64,000 nucleotides of DNA from Daphnia pulex. Lineage: Eukaryota > Arthropoda > Branchiopoda > Diplostraca > Daphniidae. A program made the translations under genes and the position numbers. The notes beneath the pieces are model-generated. The model was given only the letters and a program-made list of their open reading frames with translations, did not search any database and was not told the origin of the DNA. Every line of letters begins with the position of its first letter. The first letter of the stretch is position 1. This document shows positions 43,905 through 53,739 of the stretch, one piece after another. The stretch lies in the NCBI RefSeq assembly GCF_021134715.1, contig NC_060018.1, positions 8,263,501 to 8,327,500 of the forward strand, in the 5' to 3' direction.

Positions 43905-44166
43905 TTAATGAACCTTTATAAGTATTGTGTTTTTTTCATTTGTTTTATTATTTGAAAAGGCCAAAAAAATTTTAAATGCATCATAACGTCGAACAACTTG
44001 TTCAAGAGGTTTTCCGCAATGCTTGAGCCTATGTTTGAGTTTTTGTAAGAAATTTTCAAATGGAAAAGCGGAAAAATTGTCAACACAACCAAATTCCAAT
44101 ACATCCTCCGGTAGATGAACATGCACATTATAAACAACAAATTTTTTACCATAAATTTTTATACTA
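43905..44166 (-). mobile_element. Transposase-associated fragment
   Basis: The minus-strand reading KFVVYNVHVHLPEDVLEFGC, then NFSAFPFENFLQKLKHRLKH and PLEQVVRR, follows the layout YNvHxLxHLxxDVxxFGxLDxFSAFPFEN that I know from C-terminal regions of transposase-like proteins common in invertebrate genomes. Only the C-terminal part is present. I cannot name the superfamily with confidence. Confidence 0.5.
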
Positions 44167-44726
44167 TCTCTAATAAATTAAGAGCTGGTTTGCGTATTTC
44201 GCATATTGTTTACACAATTGTGGGTTAACGAGTAGCTTCATGGCTACGTGGAAATATAGGAAATGATGATAAATGAGAGATGGAAGAAAATCTTTAAATT
44301 CCACGGAAATAATATATAACATGTGTAGCCAAAATTGAGTAGCTTCATAATGAGAAAAATCATTAAGGGTTCTGGTAGTTCTAGCAAAATCGAACAGAAT
44401 GTGGACAACGGTAGGTTACTTCTTTGTAAATGTATTTCTCGTCAATTTTCTTTTCACTTTGAACATTTTTGTTCCAACACTGAATTTACATTGAAGGTTT
44501 ACCGAGACGCAAGTAAACATTTTTCTCCTCCGCAAACTGTTTCGTCAACAACAAGATATCGTCGTAAGTACCAAATATACTGGAATTCGAGAGTGTACTA
44601 AGTATCGACATTCTTAAAACCAATTTTGAACTCTATTAAAAATATTTCCTTCCGTCTTGCTTATACAGTCACGCGTGTTAATTTCTTGGGCAGGAAAATT
44701 GCTCTATGTGTTTTTATTTCAAATTG
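44167..44726. other. No recognised gene
   Basis: A plus-strand open frame at 44335-44601 has no recognisable domain. Confidence 0.3.
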
Positions 44727-44870
44727 ACGGAAGGTACAGTATACTTCAAATCTAACTATTCCCCCTTTTTTAATCCCTTTTTGCCTTTTAAGGAAAAGAA
44801 CGAGAGAAAGAAAAGGTGAAAAAGTGATTAAAAGAAGGGGGAATAGTTAGATTCTAAGTATATCTTCCGT
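44727..44870. mobile_element. Palindromic MITE-like repeat, ~144 bp
   Basis: The outer ends ACGGAAG and CTTCCGT and an inner block (AATCTAACTATTCCCCCTT) are inverted with a few gaps, leaving a short loop around 44790-44810. No coding capacity; TSD not certain. Confidence 0.75.
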
Positions 44871-45426
44871 ATCTTTTATATTAACTCCCCGTAATTGTAA
44901 AGCCAAATCACGTTTTTCACATCCTCTTCACTATCGGCATATATTCACAGTGTGATTCAAACATAAATCAACAAGGGCTAAAGTTATCTTTTCCATCCTT
45001 ATACTCTGAAACACATTACGGATCAACATATCAAGTTGAAATAAGCTATTTTGTTGTAAATTTACACCGTGGACTTCGCCCAATCTTTTCCGTTTTCTGG
45101 TCTGTAGCAAACATTAAATCTGAATTGTTTTGTAATATTGATAAAATTCGAACAGCATCAATAATGAAACAATTGCCACGCATTCATATATATTGAAACT
45201 TATGTTCCAGTTCCTCGTTGACAGTAGCTGAATATGGGAAACGCGTTTCAGAATTTATTTTTTTTTAAAGGAAAAGATGTCCCTTTCACTGTCTGTAGAA
45301 CTTCTGTCCTTCACTTCTTCGAACACTTTTCTCTTGTTCGTGTTGTTTTCCTTCTAAAAGTCGGCTTCAGAAAAAATTCAAATGACGACGAAGACGACGA
45401 CGACGATAGCATACAAAATAAACATT
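44871..45426. other. No recognised gene
   Basis: AT-rich. A GACGAC-type trinucleotide run at 45385-45405 encodes Asp repeats in a short plus-strand frame. Confidence 0.3.
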
Positions 45427-45655
45427 TCACTCAACTTTAATTTCCATAATTGTTTTTTCGATGCTCATGTTTTTTGCCCTCCTTTCCTTTTGTGAAGCCT
45501 CTGAAGCTCCGGCTGGTGGACGGCTGGTCGTAGTCAAGGATATTATTTGAAGTTGAACCCGTTTTCTTTCCTCCAGTGTCGTCAAAATTAGAAAAATTAG
45601 CATGATCCTTTTGAGACTCCGGAGATGAAATAATGCAGCATGTGTCTCCATGCAA
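45427..45655 (-). CDS. Possible exon, unknown
   Basis: An open frame, hydrophilic and Ser/Lys-rich (KKTGSTSNNILDYDQPSTSR then GFTKGKEGKKHEHRK), ends in a TAA. No domain recognised. Confidence 0.25.
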
Positions 45656-45960
45656 AGTGCGACATTTTGTTGTAAGTCAACTAGGCCTATCTGAAAATCG
45701 AGATAGAGAATTTAAGTATACTTCTTTGCGTTCTTTGTACCAAAGTCGTTCGCTCTGCCAATAGGAAAACGAACTCTCACTCCAGCTCAAGGCTGCATAA
45801 AAAATAATGATAAAATAAAGGAATCGTAGCACATCTAATACACACACGGTTCCTGCAATCAAGAAATTGAGATATCAGTTCTGCCCCAAGGATTTTCACT
45901 AAAAATGCTGCTATAGGAGAGGTTTCAGTTCGAATCAGAGTAAGTCACTATGGTTTTAAT

Positions 45961-46449
45961 GTGCAATGGGCTAGAGTTATGGTTTGTGTCAATCCAGTCC
46001 TCTCCTCTATTCGTCAACGGCAATTCTGCCTCGACAGAATCCGATGGAAGCACACACGTTTCCGCTGCAACCAACACAAGCTATCCAAAAACGTCGCTGA
46101 GTGGTGGTCTCATATCGGCTGCCCGCTGATGATGATGGCTCCTTGTTCCCTTCAACTACCCCAGCCTTCCCCTAGACTTGACGGAATCGTTTCAGGATTC
46201 CAGGGCAGCAGCACGCCGACTTCCGGTAACAGCCCTATTCCCATCGGAGCTTTGCAGAGGTTCAACCAATCATCGCGAAGCCTGGCACTGCTAGAGAGGG
46301 CCGTCGTTCTGGTCTCTATAGCGTCGATCGCCATTTTAGCCAGATGCATTTTCAGCCATTTTTGTAAGGAAATAAAAATCACACATGAGGTAACAAGTTC
46401 ATTTAGATTTCATAATTGTTTACTTATAGATTCTTGTTCATTGCGTTGA
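45961..46449 (+). CDS. 162-codon open frame, doubtful
   Basis: The longest open frame of its neighbourhood lies in a GC-richer patch. Two other frames of the same patch also look protein-like (Ser-rich on the same strand in another frame), so the coding frame, if any, is unclear. No domain. Confidence 0.2.
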   Translation: MQWARVMVCVNPVLSSIRQRQFCLDRIRWKHTRFRCNQHKLSKNVAEWWSHIGCPLMMMAPCSLQLPQPSPRLDGIVSGFQGSSTPTSGNSPIPIGALQRFNQSSRSLALLERAVVLVSIASIAILARCIFSHFCKEIKITHEVTSSFRFHNCLLIDSCSLR

Positions 46450-46913
46450 TTATTAATTTTTAGTTCAAACAACATTTTTCCTGAGCAAGCCATTTGACAT
46501 CAACTATATTCATTTTCGTTTTTTCGTAGTAAAGGTTTAATAAAAATCTTTAGAAAAAAATACCAGTGATCCACTAAAAGCTATAAGTCTATTTATAATT
46601 TTTTTGTAAATTACTTTATAATTGATGCATATATTCACCATATTGCTTTCATTGAAGGTGCCTGAAATGGCTCATCCACTACCTTAAAATTCTCGAGATG
46701 GTGCCTTGACAACTTAAATCTTTCAGAGACGTCAAAATGATGGAAATTTCCAAACCTTCATCAAACATACGTTTATATGACTGGATTGAGAGATACTATT
46801 AAAACCAGTATTTGTATTGTGCAATAAAGTTATCATTCCACTATTTTGACAAGATAAGCAAGGTCGTTACGACGATGCTATACAAAGACATCAGATTATC
46901 AATCAAGTACAGA

Positions 46914-47125
46914 CAACAACAAAAGCATTTTGATGAGATAAGTAACCATTCTTTATCAGTCTATTGCAAAAAAAATTTCCGAATTTCATAGCAGTCATTC
47001 CAAAATTATTTTTTTATTAATTACTTACGTTTTTACTGTGGATTGTTCAATTTTACTTGTCAAAGCAATTCCATCTTTTAGATGATACTACGTTAATCAA
47101 CTCCTGCGAGAGAATTGTAACGTTT
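46914..47125. repeat. Dispersed direct repeat, copy 1
   Basis: Matches 49275-49465 (shared phrase CAACTCCTGCGAGAGAATTG and the upstream CAACAACAAAAGCATTTTG). Interior is AT-rich. A related 70-bp phrase (CATCAG..ATCAATCAAGTACAG) occurs twice at 46885-46910 and 47185-47210. Confidence 0.7.
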
Positions 47126-47239
47126 CAGCATTATTGAACTCTTTTGACAGGCCAGGCAAAGTCGTTCCGATTATGCTACAAAGACATCAGCCTATCAATC
47201 AAGTACAGTAAACAATATTGAATATCTCGCAGATGGGTG

Positions 47240-48220
47240 CCGGACAGAAGGCCAAAAAGACAACTTACATTTGTGACTCAAGACCACAAATGAAAAATTG
47301 CGACACTAGGCCCAACAAAAATTTGTGTTTGACGACAAATGACCAAGGAGTCAATTGACTCAAGCGACAGAAGGACAAAAACCTAAACGTCATAAGACCA
47401 AAGCGTCTTTGGTATTTAGCGACACAATACCAAAAGACTTGGCAACGCTCAGCAGACGAATTGTGGGAATTAATGCACACAAACAACTCAGCGTCACCAA
47501 TGGATTATTCATATTTGGTACTAGTATTGTTATCTGTGGTCAATTGCGATTACAATACCAACGATTATTATTGCTAAGGAAGAAGAGGCTGACAAATACG
47601 CAACAGAGTTTCACTGTAGCAGTATGTTGGCAAGCAGGAAAGCGGTAATAGCTAATTTTTGTTTTAAACATATACTTCAACTTTTTTTCTATTAGTCGCC
47701 AACCAATGTTGGTAGATGACAGTAACAGAGGGTTAGGGATTTGGAATGTCAGAAAAACTGGAAAAAACATGTGGCGGTGTAATTTTTGCCCTAAGAGAAA
47801 TCCCTGCAAAGCCCTCGTTTCACAATCTGGAGAAAAATTCATTGAGCACCATCCGCACACCTGTAAGTCCAAGGAACATCTTAAAATTAACGTGTTGTTA
47901 TCTGCTCGGGCTAAAAAAGATGCTTTAGAAAACATTAAGGAACCTGCTTTGAAAATTGTGGAGCCTCTTATTGTAGATACCCTTGAAAAAAAATCCTGAA
48001 TGGAATCCAGTTGATCCCGATGTGTTAGCTAGGGCAGTAGCCAGAGTAAAAAGCAAGGGTAGTAAGTAAAAAACAAGTCCCACTTTGCTATGTCTTCATG
48101 TCCGGACGGACAGAGAGAGACTATAGGAAAGGGACTTTAGACTATAGGAGTAACCATAATGAATTGAATGATGCTTTTAATTTTTATGACGATAAGGATG
48201 ATTTGAGTGATACAGATTAG
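47240..48220 (+). mobile_element. Mutator-like (MULE) transposase relic with FLYWCH-type zinc finger
   Basis: FLYWCH fingers bind DNA and often precede MULE transposase cores. The exon from 47699 (after TCTATTAG) reads NRGLGIWNVRKTGKNMWRCN then FCPKRNPCKALVSQSGEKFI and EHHPHTC. The WRC...C-x-A...H-x-H pattern is that of FLYWCH. Downstream KKQVPLCYVFMSGRTERDYR (48070-48130) is the MULE core phrase QVPLLFVxMSGRxxxDY. Between them lies DPDVLARAVARVKSKG in a shifted frame. Only the N-terminal half of the transposase is present, so the element is truncated and inactive. Confidence 0.65.
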
Positions 48221-48386
48221 AATGATAGAAATTCGAGGCATATTACGGGCATTTATACGAAAAATCTATTGTTGTATGTGTTACGTGAATACAGTACAAG
48301 TTAACGATTTGTACTTCTCCTAGTCTAGTCTCCTAGTCCCAAAACTTGATTAATTCGTCCCATCCAGCTGAAATGGTTAAGAGGGA

Positions 48387-48483
48387 AGAATTCGGCAAGT
48401 TTTGCCGAATCGACAATACAATTTCGGCATTATGTCGATTCGGCAAATCCAATTCGGCAAATCAATTTTTTTGCCGAATCGAC
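48387..48483. repeat. Cluster of TTCGGCAA motifs in both orientations
   Basis: In about 100 bp the 8-mer TTCGGCAA (or its complement TTGCCGAA) occurs five times, several extended to GTCGATTCGGCAAA or its complement. Neighbouring copies could pair into hairpins. Confidence 0.8.
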
Positions 48484-48599
48484 CAGATACCTTCATTTTC
48501 CAAGTGGGCTGGAAACGCTGGATTTTGCAGAGGGAAAGTTAATATAAATTCCTGTCTGCAGAAAGGGTACATGCTTGCCCGGAGGCGAAATCCCATCCC

Positions 48600-49160
48600 T
48601 ACCCTCTACTGAGATAATTCCTCTACGCACTTCCCGCAAAAGCGATGCTCACAGGAATCGATCGCCCAGTCGGCTGGGCTACACCCCGATAAAAAAAAAA
48701 TTCAAGAAATTAAAAAAAGCCCAAATATGGGACACCCTAGGTTGGGCGTTCCAGACATATGCCACATACGTCGAACGGCCCCATTCTGTGCTGGGGGAGC
48801 GGAGCGGCATTGGGGCGAAAGAAAAAAACGGACGAGCTCTTCCGGTACTTCCGCATGAGGCAAGTTCTCCCATAACATAAGCTCACCGTTTGCCGGTGGT
48901 GGGGCAATTTCGGGGGCAATCTCTCTTGGAGGTTGATTGGCGGGAGGGATTACACGCACTATTCTGTCACCCTCCATTCTCGCAATAAGATCGACGTTTC
49001 TACGACGAATGTTTTGGACACGAGGTGGAGCATTTTTCTCGTGAGGTGGAGCTATTATGCCTGGAACTTCAGGGATCTCCAAGGGACCAATGTTATCAAC
49101 CCGAAGTAGAAATTCAAAAGCGATCCGGTCATTTCCCCAAGCCCCAGGATCTCCGGCGAC
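48600..49160 (-). pseudogene. RING-finger protein relic
   Basis: RING fingers are zinc-binding E3 ubiquitin-ligase domains. After a TTTTAG acceptor (49161-49162) the minus strand reads VAGDPGAWGNDRIAFEFLLR, a Pro-rich linker (RVIPPANQPPREIAPEIAPP), then in a shifted frame FDVCGICLERPT and, after an AT-rich gap, WAIDSCEHRFCGKCVEELSQ. C-x2-C ... C-x-H-x2-C-x2-C is the RING ligand order. The frame change and the TAG after ERPT suggest decay, unless the AT-rich gap is an intron. Confidence 0.5.
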
Positions 49161-49274
49161 CTAAAAGTAAAGAAAATTAATTAGACTATTGTTTTGATTT
49201 AGGGACAGGCAATCAACGGGCATTAGTGGAAATTCTTACCATTGCCTTCTCCACATGATTATTCAACTAAACAG

Positions 49275-49465
49275 CCAACAACAAAAGCATTTTGATGATG
49301 TAAATTAACAATTTTTTATCAGTCTATTGTAAAAAAAAACTTTTCGAGTTTAATAGCAGTCATTCCAAAATTATACTGTAGATTATTCAATTCTATTTGT
49401 CCAAAACATTCCATCTTTTTGATGATACTACGCTAATCAACTCCTGCGAGAGAATTGTAACGTTT
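49275..49465. repeat. Dispersed direct repeat, copy 2
   Basis: Partner of 46914-47125 with scattered changes and a gap in the middle. Confidence 0.7.
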
Positions 49466-50250
49466 ATGTATTTTGGATTTTATGTTAAGGATTGTGCATG
49501 ATGATTTTTATAGTTACAACTTTCCCAAGCTTAACACCGAGTTTTCAATGTCAACAGCCTCGAGCTATTTTACGACGTTTTTCCCACGCATACCCACCCT
49601 TAGATTTCTTCTACAACTCTTACATTTTGCCCAAGGCTACTCCAAACACGCTTTATAGCTTCAAGGTTAAATATTCCCCTTTTTTAAGACAGGAGGTTAA
49701 CTGGTGATTTTTTCGTCACACAACGCTCAACCATCGATTCGCCACCGTGGAGAGAGGCCACACAAAAGTGTTTCTCTTGGCTTCAAATTTTTCTACTTAC
49801 CATCGCTGTAGTCATCCCGTTCATAGCTGCCTCCACCCACCCGGAAATTTGGATTACTTTTTTTATTTTTATTCTATTTCCGTTAGTTTTTGTTTACATT
49901 ATTTAGTGCTGGACTAGCCGGACACAGGGGTTGGGCTCATTACAAGTGACCAACACTGTTAATTAAGTCTAAGGGCACTGTGTGTACACCTCCTGTGTGT
50001 ACAGTGAGCACAGGTATTGGGACAACCACAGTGTCGTCGTAGGTGGTTGCCGACCTGGTCTATTTAGTCATAAGTTTTTTACAAACGAATAAGTTTTTGT
50101 AGAATGAAATGTGTGCGGAATGAATAATTCTTGTTTTCTTTTTTTATATTATTTAATCCGCACTTTATTTACAACTGATTGTTTGTACTCCGACGCGTCA
50201 GCATCAGCAGATTTTTTGGGGGAGATTTTATTTGTCTTGAGCGTTAACGA
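49466..50250. other. No recognised gene
   Basis: Short plus-strand open frames (49473-49707) without domains, then intergenic sequence. Confidence 0.3.
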
Positions 50251-50320
50251 CATTTTTCCGCCAAGCGTTATCGCCTCTCCCAAGCCATCACCCCAACCCT
50301 TTTCGCGGGTTTCAATCTTT
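50251..50320. repeat. Dispersed ~70-bp repeat, copy 1
   Basis: Contains TATCGCCTCTC, CCATCA and CAACCCTTTTCGCGGGTTTC; also at 52827-52896 and 53040-53118. Flanking sequence (a TTTTCTTTGATTCTTTTGAT phrase at 50328 and 50480) is partly shared too, so these may be ends of one repeat family. Confidence 0.7.
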
Positions 50321-50959
50321 TATGGATGTTTTCTTTGATTCTTTTGATTGTTGATAAACAACAAAGTGTAGTGATTGCATGGTTTCATCTCGTTTTTAAT
50401 CGAAAAATTTCATCCATCGGCTACTTTACCGCATTTTTCTTGAGGCACAATATTTCCTCAACACAGCCTCTTTTTGGGAGGTTTTCTTTGATTCTTTTGA
50501 TTGTTGGTAAATAGTTTTTGGTTTCGTGATATACCATAGACAGAAACGTCCTGTAAGTTTTTACATTCTTCGTTTTAATCTGAAAATTGTTTATTTTAAT
50601 GAAAATGAGATTTTCTTTTTTAAATACCTTTTCTTCAGACTGGCGTTTTTTTATTATTTTTCCTTATGCGACTGACGTTCCCCTATATTCGACAGTCATC
50701 TTTTTTTTTATTTAATTGAAATATCGCGAATTTGTCTTCCCCTCCACCCCAACCAAACAGAGTAGTAGTCTGTTGAATATTTTTCAGAATCCGACAATAT
50801 TTTGTAAGTCACTGACAGATATTTCTTTGTTGACAATTAGATTGGAGGATAGAGAACAGTCTCAGGTACCTTTTATATAGGAAATCAAAAGTTAGGAGAT
50901 TATACTTAGGAATTCTTTGAACATGTTTAAGGTAGATTAGCAAATAATAGGGAGAATTT

Positions 50960-52005
50960 TTACGGGAGCATTTGTTTTTTTCAATCCACGTACAGAAATG
51001 TAAAGACAACATTTTTATCAGTATTGGAATATTTTTCGCAACGGAAACAGCTGGAATCCACGAACCACTTAGCTGGTGGATATCCAATGCAGTGGCAGTG
51101 TATATAATACGGGTATTGCTGCTGTTCCTTCGATTCTTTTTGGTCGTTAAGAAATTGGAGATTCTTACCCAAGCTCATGTATCCCGGTGATGGATTGTTT
51201 CTACTTACGTATTCAAGTTTCTCCACTTGATTTTCAGTTCGGCTTTGCAGCATAAGTTGTTGTTCATGCAAAATGATGGTTTTCGGAGATGGCTGACTAT
51301 TAGACGACAATGGACGTGTAGACGTATTTGGAGATGTAGGAACCGTGGCAATTGCCCTCCTTTTCGGAATTGGAGTCGATGGATTTTCAGTTGCAGCTTC
51401 AATTATACGCATCTTCTTGAAAAGAGTTTGCTAATTTAAAAAATTGGAAATATAAGCTTTAATTGGGAAAATTTTTAAAATTCAGAATTTTTTACCGAGA
51501 GTTTAGGATCGAGCAATATCTCGAATTGCTCCAACCCAACTACTTCCACAGCCATAAACTTTGCTGCTTGTTGAAAGGCAGGATCGCAAATTTGTATTGC
51601 GAAGTGTATGTTATCATACAATGCCCTTTCGAAATGCCCTGGATGTTTGTTGTGTTCATGTTTAGAAAATCCTGAAGGACATTGGTAGAAGGCAGTGCAG
51701 TTCTAGCAGTAGTAGCCATCGTACACTTTGCTTCTTCCAGTTGCTATTAATTTTGTAATATCCTGAATTACCGTCTGTGGTACTGGACGTCGGTATGATG
51801 GATTAATTTTATTCACAGAAGCTACAGAAAAATAAATTTTAATTAGATTTAGAAACTTAATTTTTTAAATAAATACTTTAACTTACAAATAACGCTTTCC
51901 AGTTCAGTCCTTTTTTAGCAATTTGATTCTCGATCAGTGCTGAACGCTTGGACGCATCAATGGCCGTAGCCAACGAAAGTTTTCTGGAATACTTCTTGAA
52001 TTCAT
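50960..52005 (-). pseudogene. C2H2-like zinc-finger gene relic, multi-exon, unknown
   Basis: Exons with GT-AG borders on the minus strand. 52005-51897: DEFKKYSRKLSLATAIDASK. 51821-51496: INPSYRRPVPQTVIQDITKL, then YYC, a TAG, NCTAFYQCPSGFSKHEHNKH, and AAKFMAVEVVGLEQFEILLD. 51430 leftward: a Ser/Pro/Thr-rich part ending YPYYIHCHCIGYPPAKWFVD. The C-x2-C...H-x3-H set fits a C2H2 finger, but the TAG falls between the two Cys. The PYY-x-IHCHC phrase links it to the relic at 40.9 kb. Function unknown; it is possibly a transposon-derived DNA-binding gene. Confidence 0.45.
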
Positions 52006-52826
52006 CTGAAAATGTCTGTGTAACATAGAAAATTCAAGTTATTCTTAGACAGGATTAAAAAAATATCACTAATATTACCTTATAGAGTGTTCTAAATTTT
52101 CCCACTATGGTTCGAGAGTTGAAAATTGATTCGACATTACTTCAGTTACTTTCGCCGCTGCGGCGTGTAATGCCTGTCGGCCTGAGTGGCGTGTAATGCG
52201 AAATTCCATTTTTTCGAATCAGTAACAATTCAATCTCTTTCATCAAAGTTCAGCATTTAGACAACAATTTCCTAATCTGAGGTTACAAGACAAAATTGGT
52301 TATGAGGCGTGAAAAGGAAAATCTTAAAATTCACAACGGCAGTTGGACAACAAATAATTTTTGTTTCAACTTACAGCACTCGCAGCTTCGTTATCCAATC
52401 AGCTCCTTTGCTTTATGTAGTCTTCGTAAGAAATTTTGATATTATTACTGTCTTTAAATGTACCACTGAAAAAAAACTCTTCGTCTTCACTGTCTAACAA
52501 ATCACTTCTTGGTTTTCGGTGTAAGCCATTCTGATCTGCAGTCTTCACGCAGCAGCTGGCTGTCCTAAATTGAGGTATCTTATGTATTCCTAAATATAAT
52601 CGTTTTCCCTGTCATCGCTCCTGTCCACCGTGTTCTACGGTCGTGGAACATTTTTATTTTTTTATTTTGACTTTTTTCGAATGAAATTTTTGTTATTCTA
52701 AATAATCAATTATAATGTTATAATTGCGAACATCTATCATGCTAATAATGCTTTGCTTGAGCGTATTAATACCTAAGCAAAGTTATGTACTTTCCTCCGC
52801 CATTTTTTCCCGTCCAAGGTCGGGCG
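52006..52826. other. No recognised gene
   Basis: Possible upstream exons of the C2H2 relic, but none can be defined. Confidence 0.3.
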
Positions 52827-52896
52827 CAATTTTTTCGCCAGCCGCTATCGCCTCTCATCAGCCATCACCCTAACCCTTTTCGCGGGTTTCAAGATT
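52827..52896. repeat. Dispersed ~70-bp repeat, copy 2
   Basis: See 50251-50320. Confidence 0.65.
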
Positions 52897-53039
52897 TCAA
52901 GGAGGTTTTTTTTAATTAATTTTATTGATTATGAACATTAATGTTCGTAATTGCTGCTTCACATCGTTTTGAATATGAAAAATCTGAAAAATTCCGTCAT
53001 ACGGCTACTTGGCAGTATTTTTCCTGAGGCTTACTCCAC

Positions 53040-53118
53040 CATTTTTTTCGCCAGACGCTATCGCCTCTCCTCCAGCCATCAGGCTATGGCCCCAACCCTT
53101 ATCGCTTGTTTCAATTTT
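53040..53118. repeat. Dispersed ~70-bp repeat, copy 3
   Basis: See 50251-50320; a 9-bp insertion (CAGGCTATG) interrupts the motif. Confidence 0.65.
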
Positions 53119-53284
53119 TCCTATACCCATTGTGGTTTTACAATATTGAGAAAATAATGAACAATAGAAAATATTCAAAAATAGGCGTATTGTATTACTA
53201 GGGAAAAGATCATTTTTTTTCTAAGTAAACTAAACAGGTAATGGAAGATGAGAGTTAAATGTGGGGAATACTAGAGAGTTTACT

Positions 53285-53615
53285 CACGGTCTAACAGGAG
53301 AGGTAGACTAACGCCATGACAGCAGACTAATTAAGGTACTTAGAAGGTTCCTTAAAATGCCACTTGGATCGCGGGCGTAGCTTGGTCCCAGCTGTTGTGT
53401 GTTGCACAGTCTCCCTCTCCCCCCCTCTTTCTATGTATTCGGGGAATTCCACCCTAAGCCGCCAGCGGCAATTGGCGGCAATGGCAGCATTGAAGAGTTG
53501 TGACCAAGCTACGCCCACGATTCAAGCGGCATTTTAAGGAAGCTTCTAAGTCCCTTGATTATTCCGGCTGATCAGAGGGATAGGGCGTTAGTCTACCTCT
53601 CCTGTTAGACCGTGG
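53285..53615. mobile_element. Foldback element with ~130-bp inverted arms
   Basis: Ends CACGGTCTAACAGGAGAGGT and its complement. The arms continue with indels through CTTCCTTAAAATGCC and GGGCGTAGCTTGGTC, and the centre holds a C-rich run and GCCGCCAATTGCC. No coding capacity; typical of a MITE or foldback transposon. Confidence 0.85.
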
Positions 53616-53739
53616 TTTACTGTTCATTTTTTTTATTACGCCATTTTTTAATTCTTGACTATCACTCAGCGTCTTGCGCCAGCTTGAATTTTGCGCTCGT
53701 TCAGATTTCTCAACAGCTTTGTTGTTGCATCTAGAAACA

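Noticed and set aside
46152-46382. Minus-strand frame opposite the 162-codon frame
   Set aside because: No domain and no splice context; cannot be told from the competing frames.
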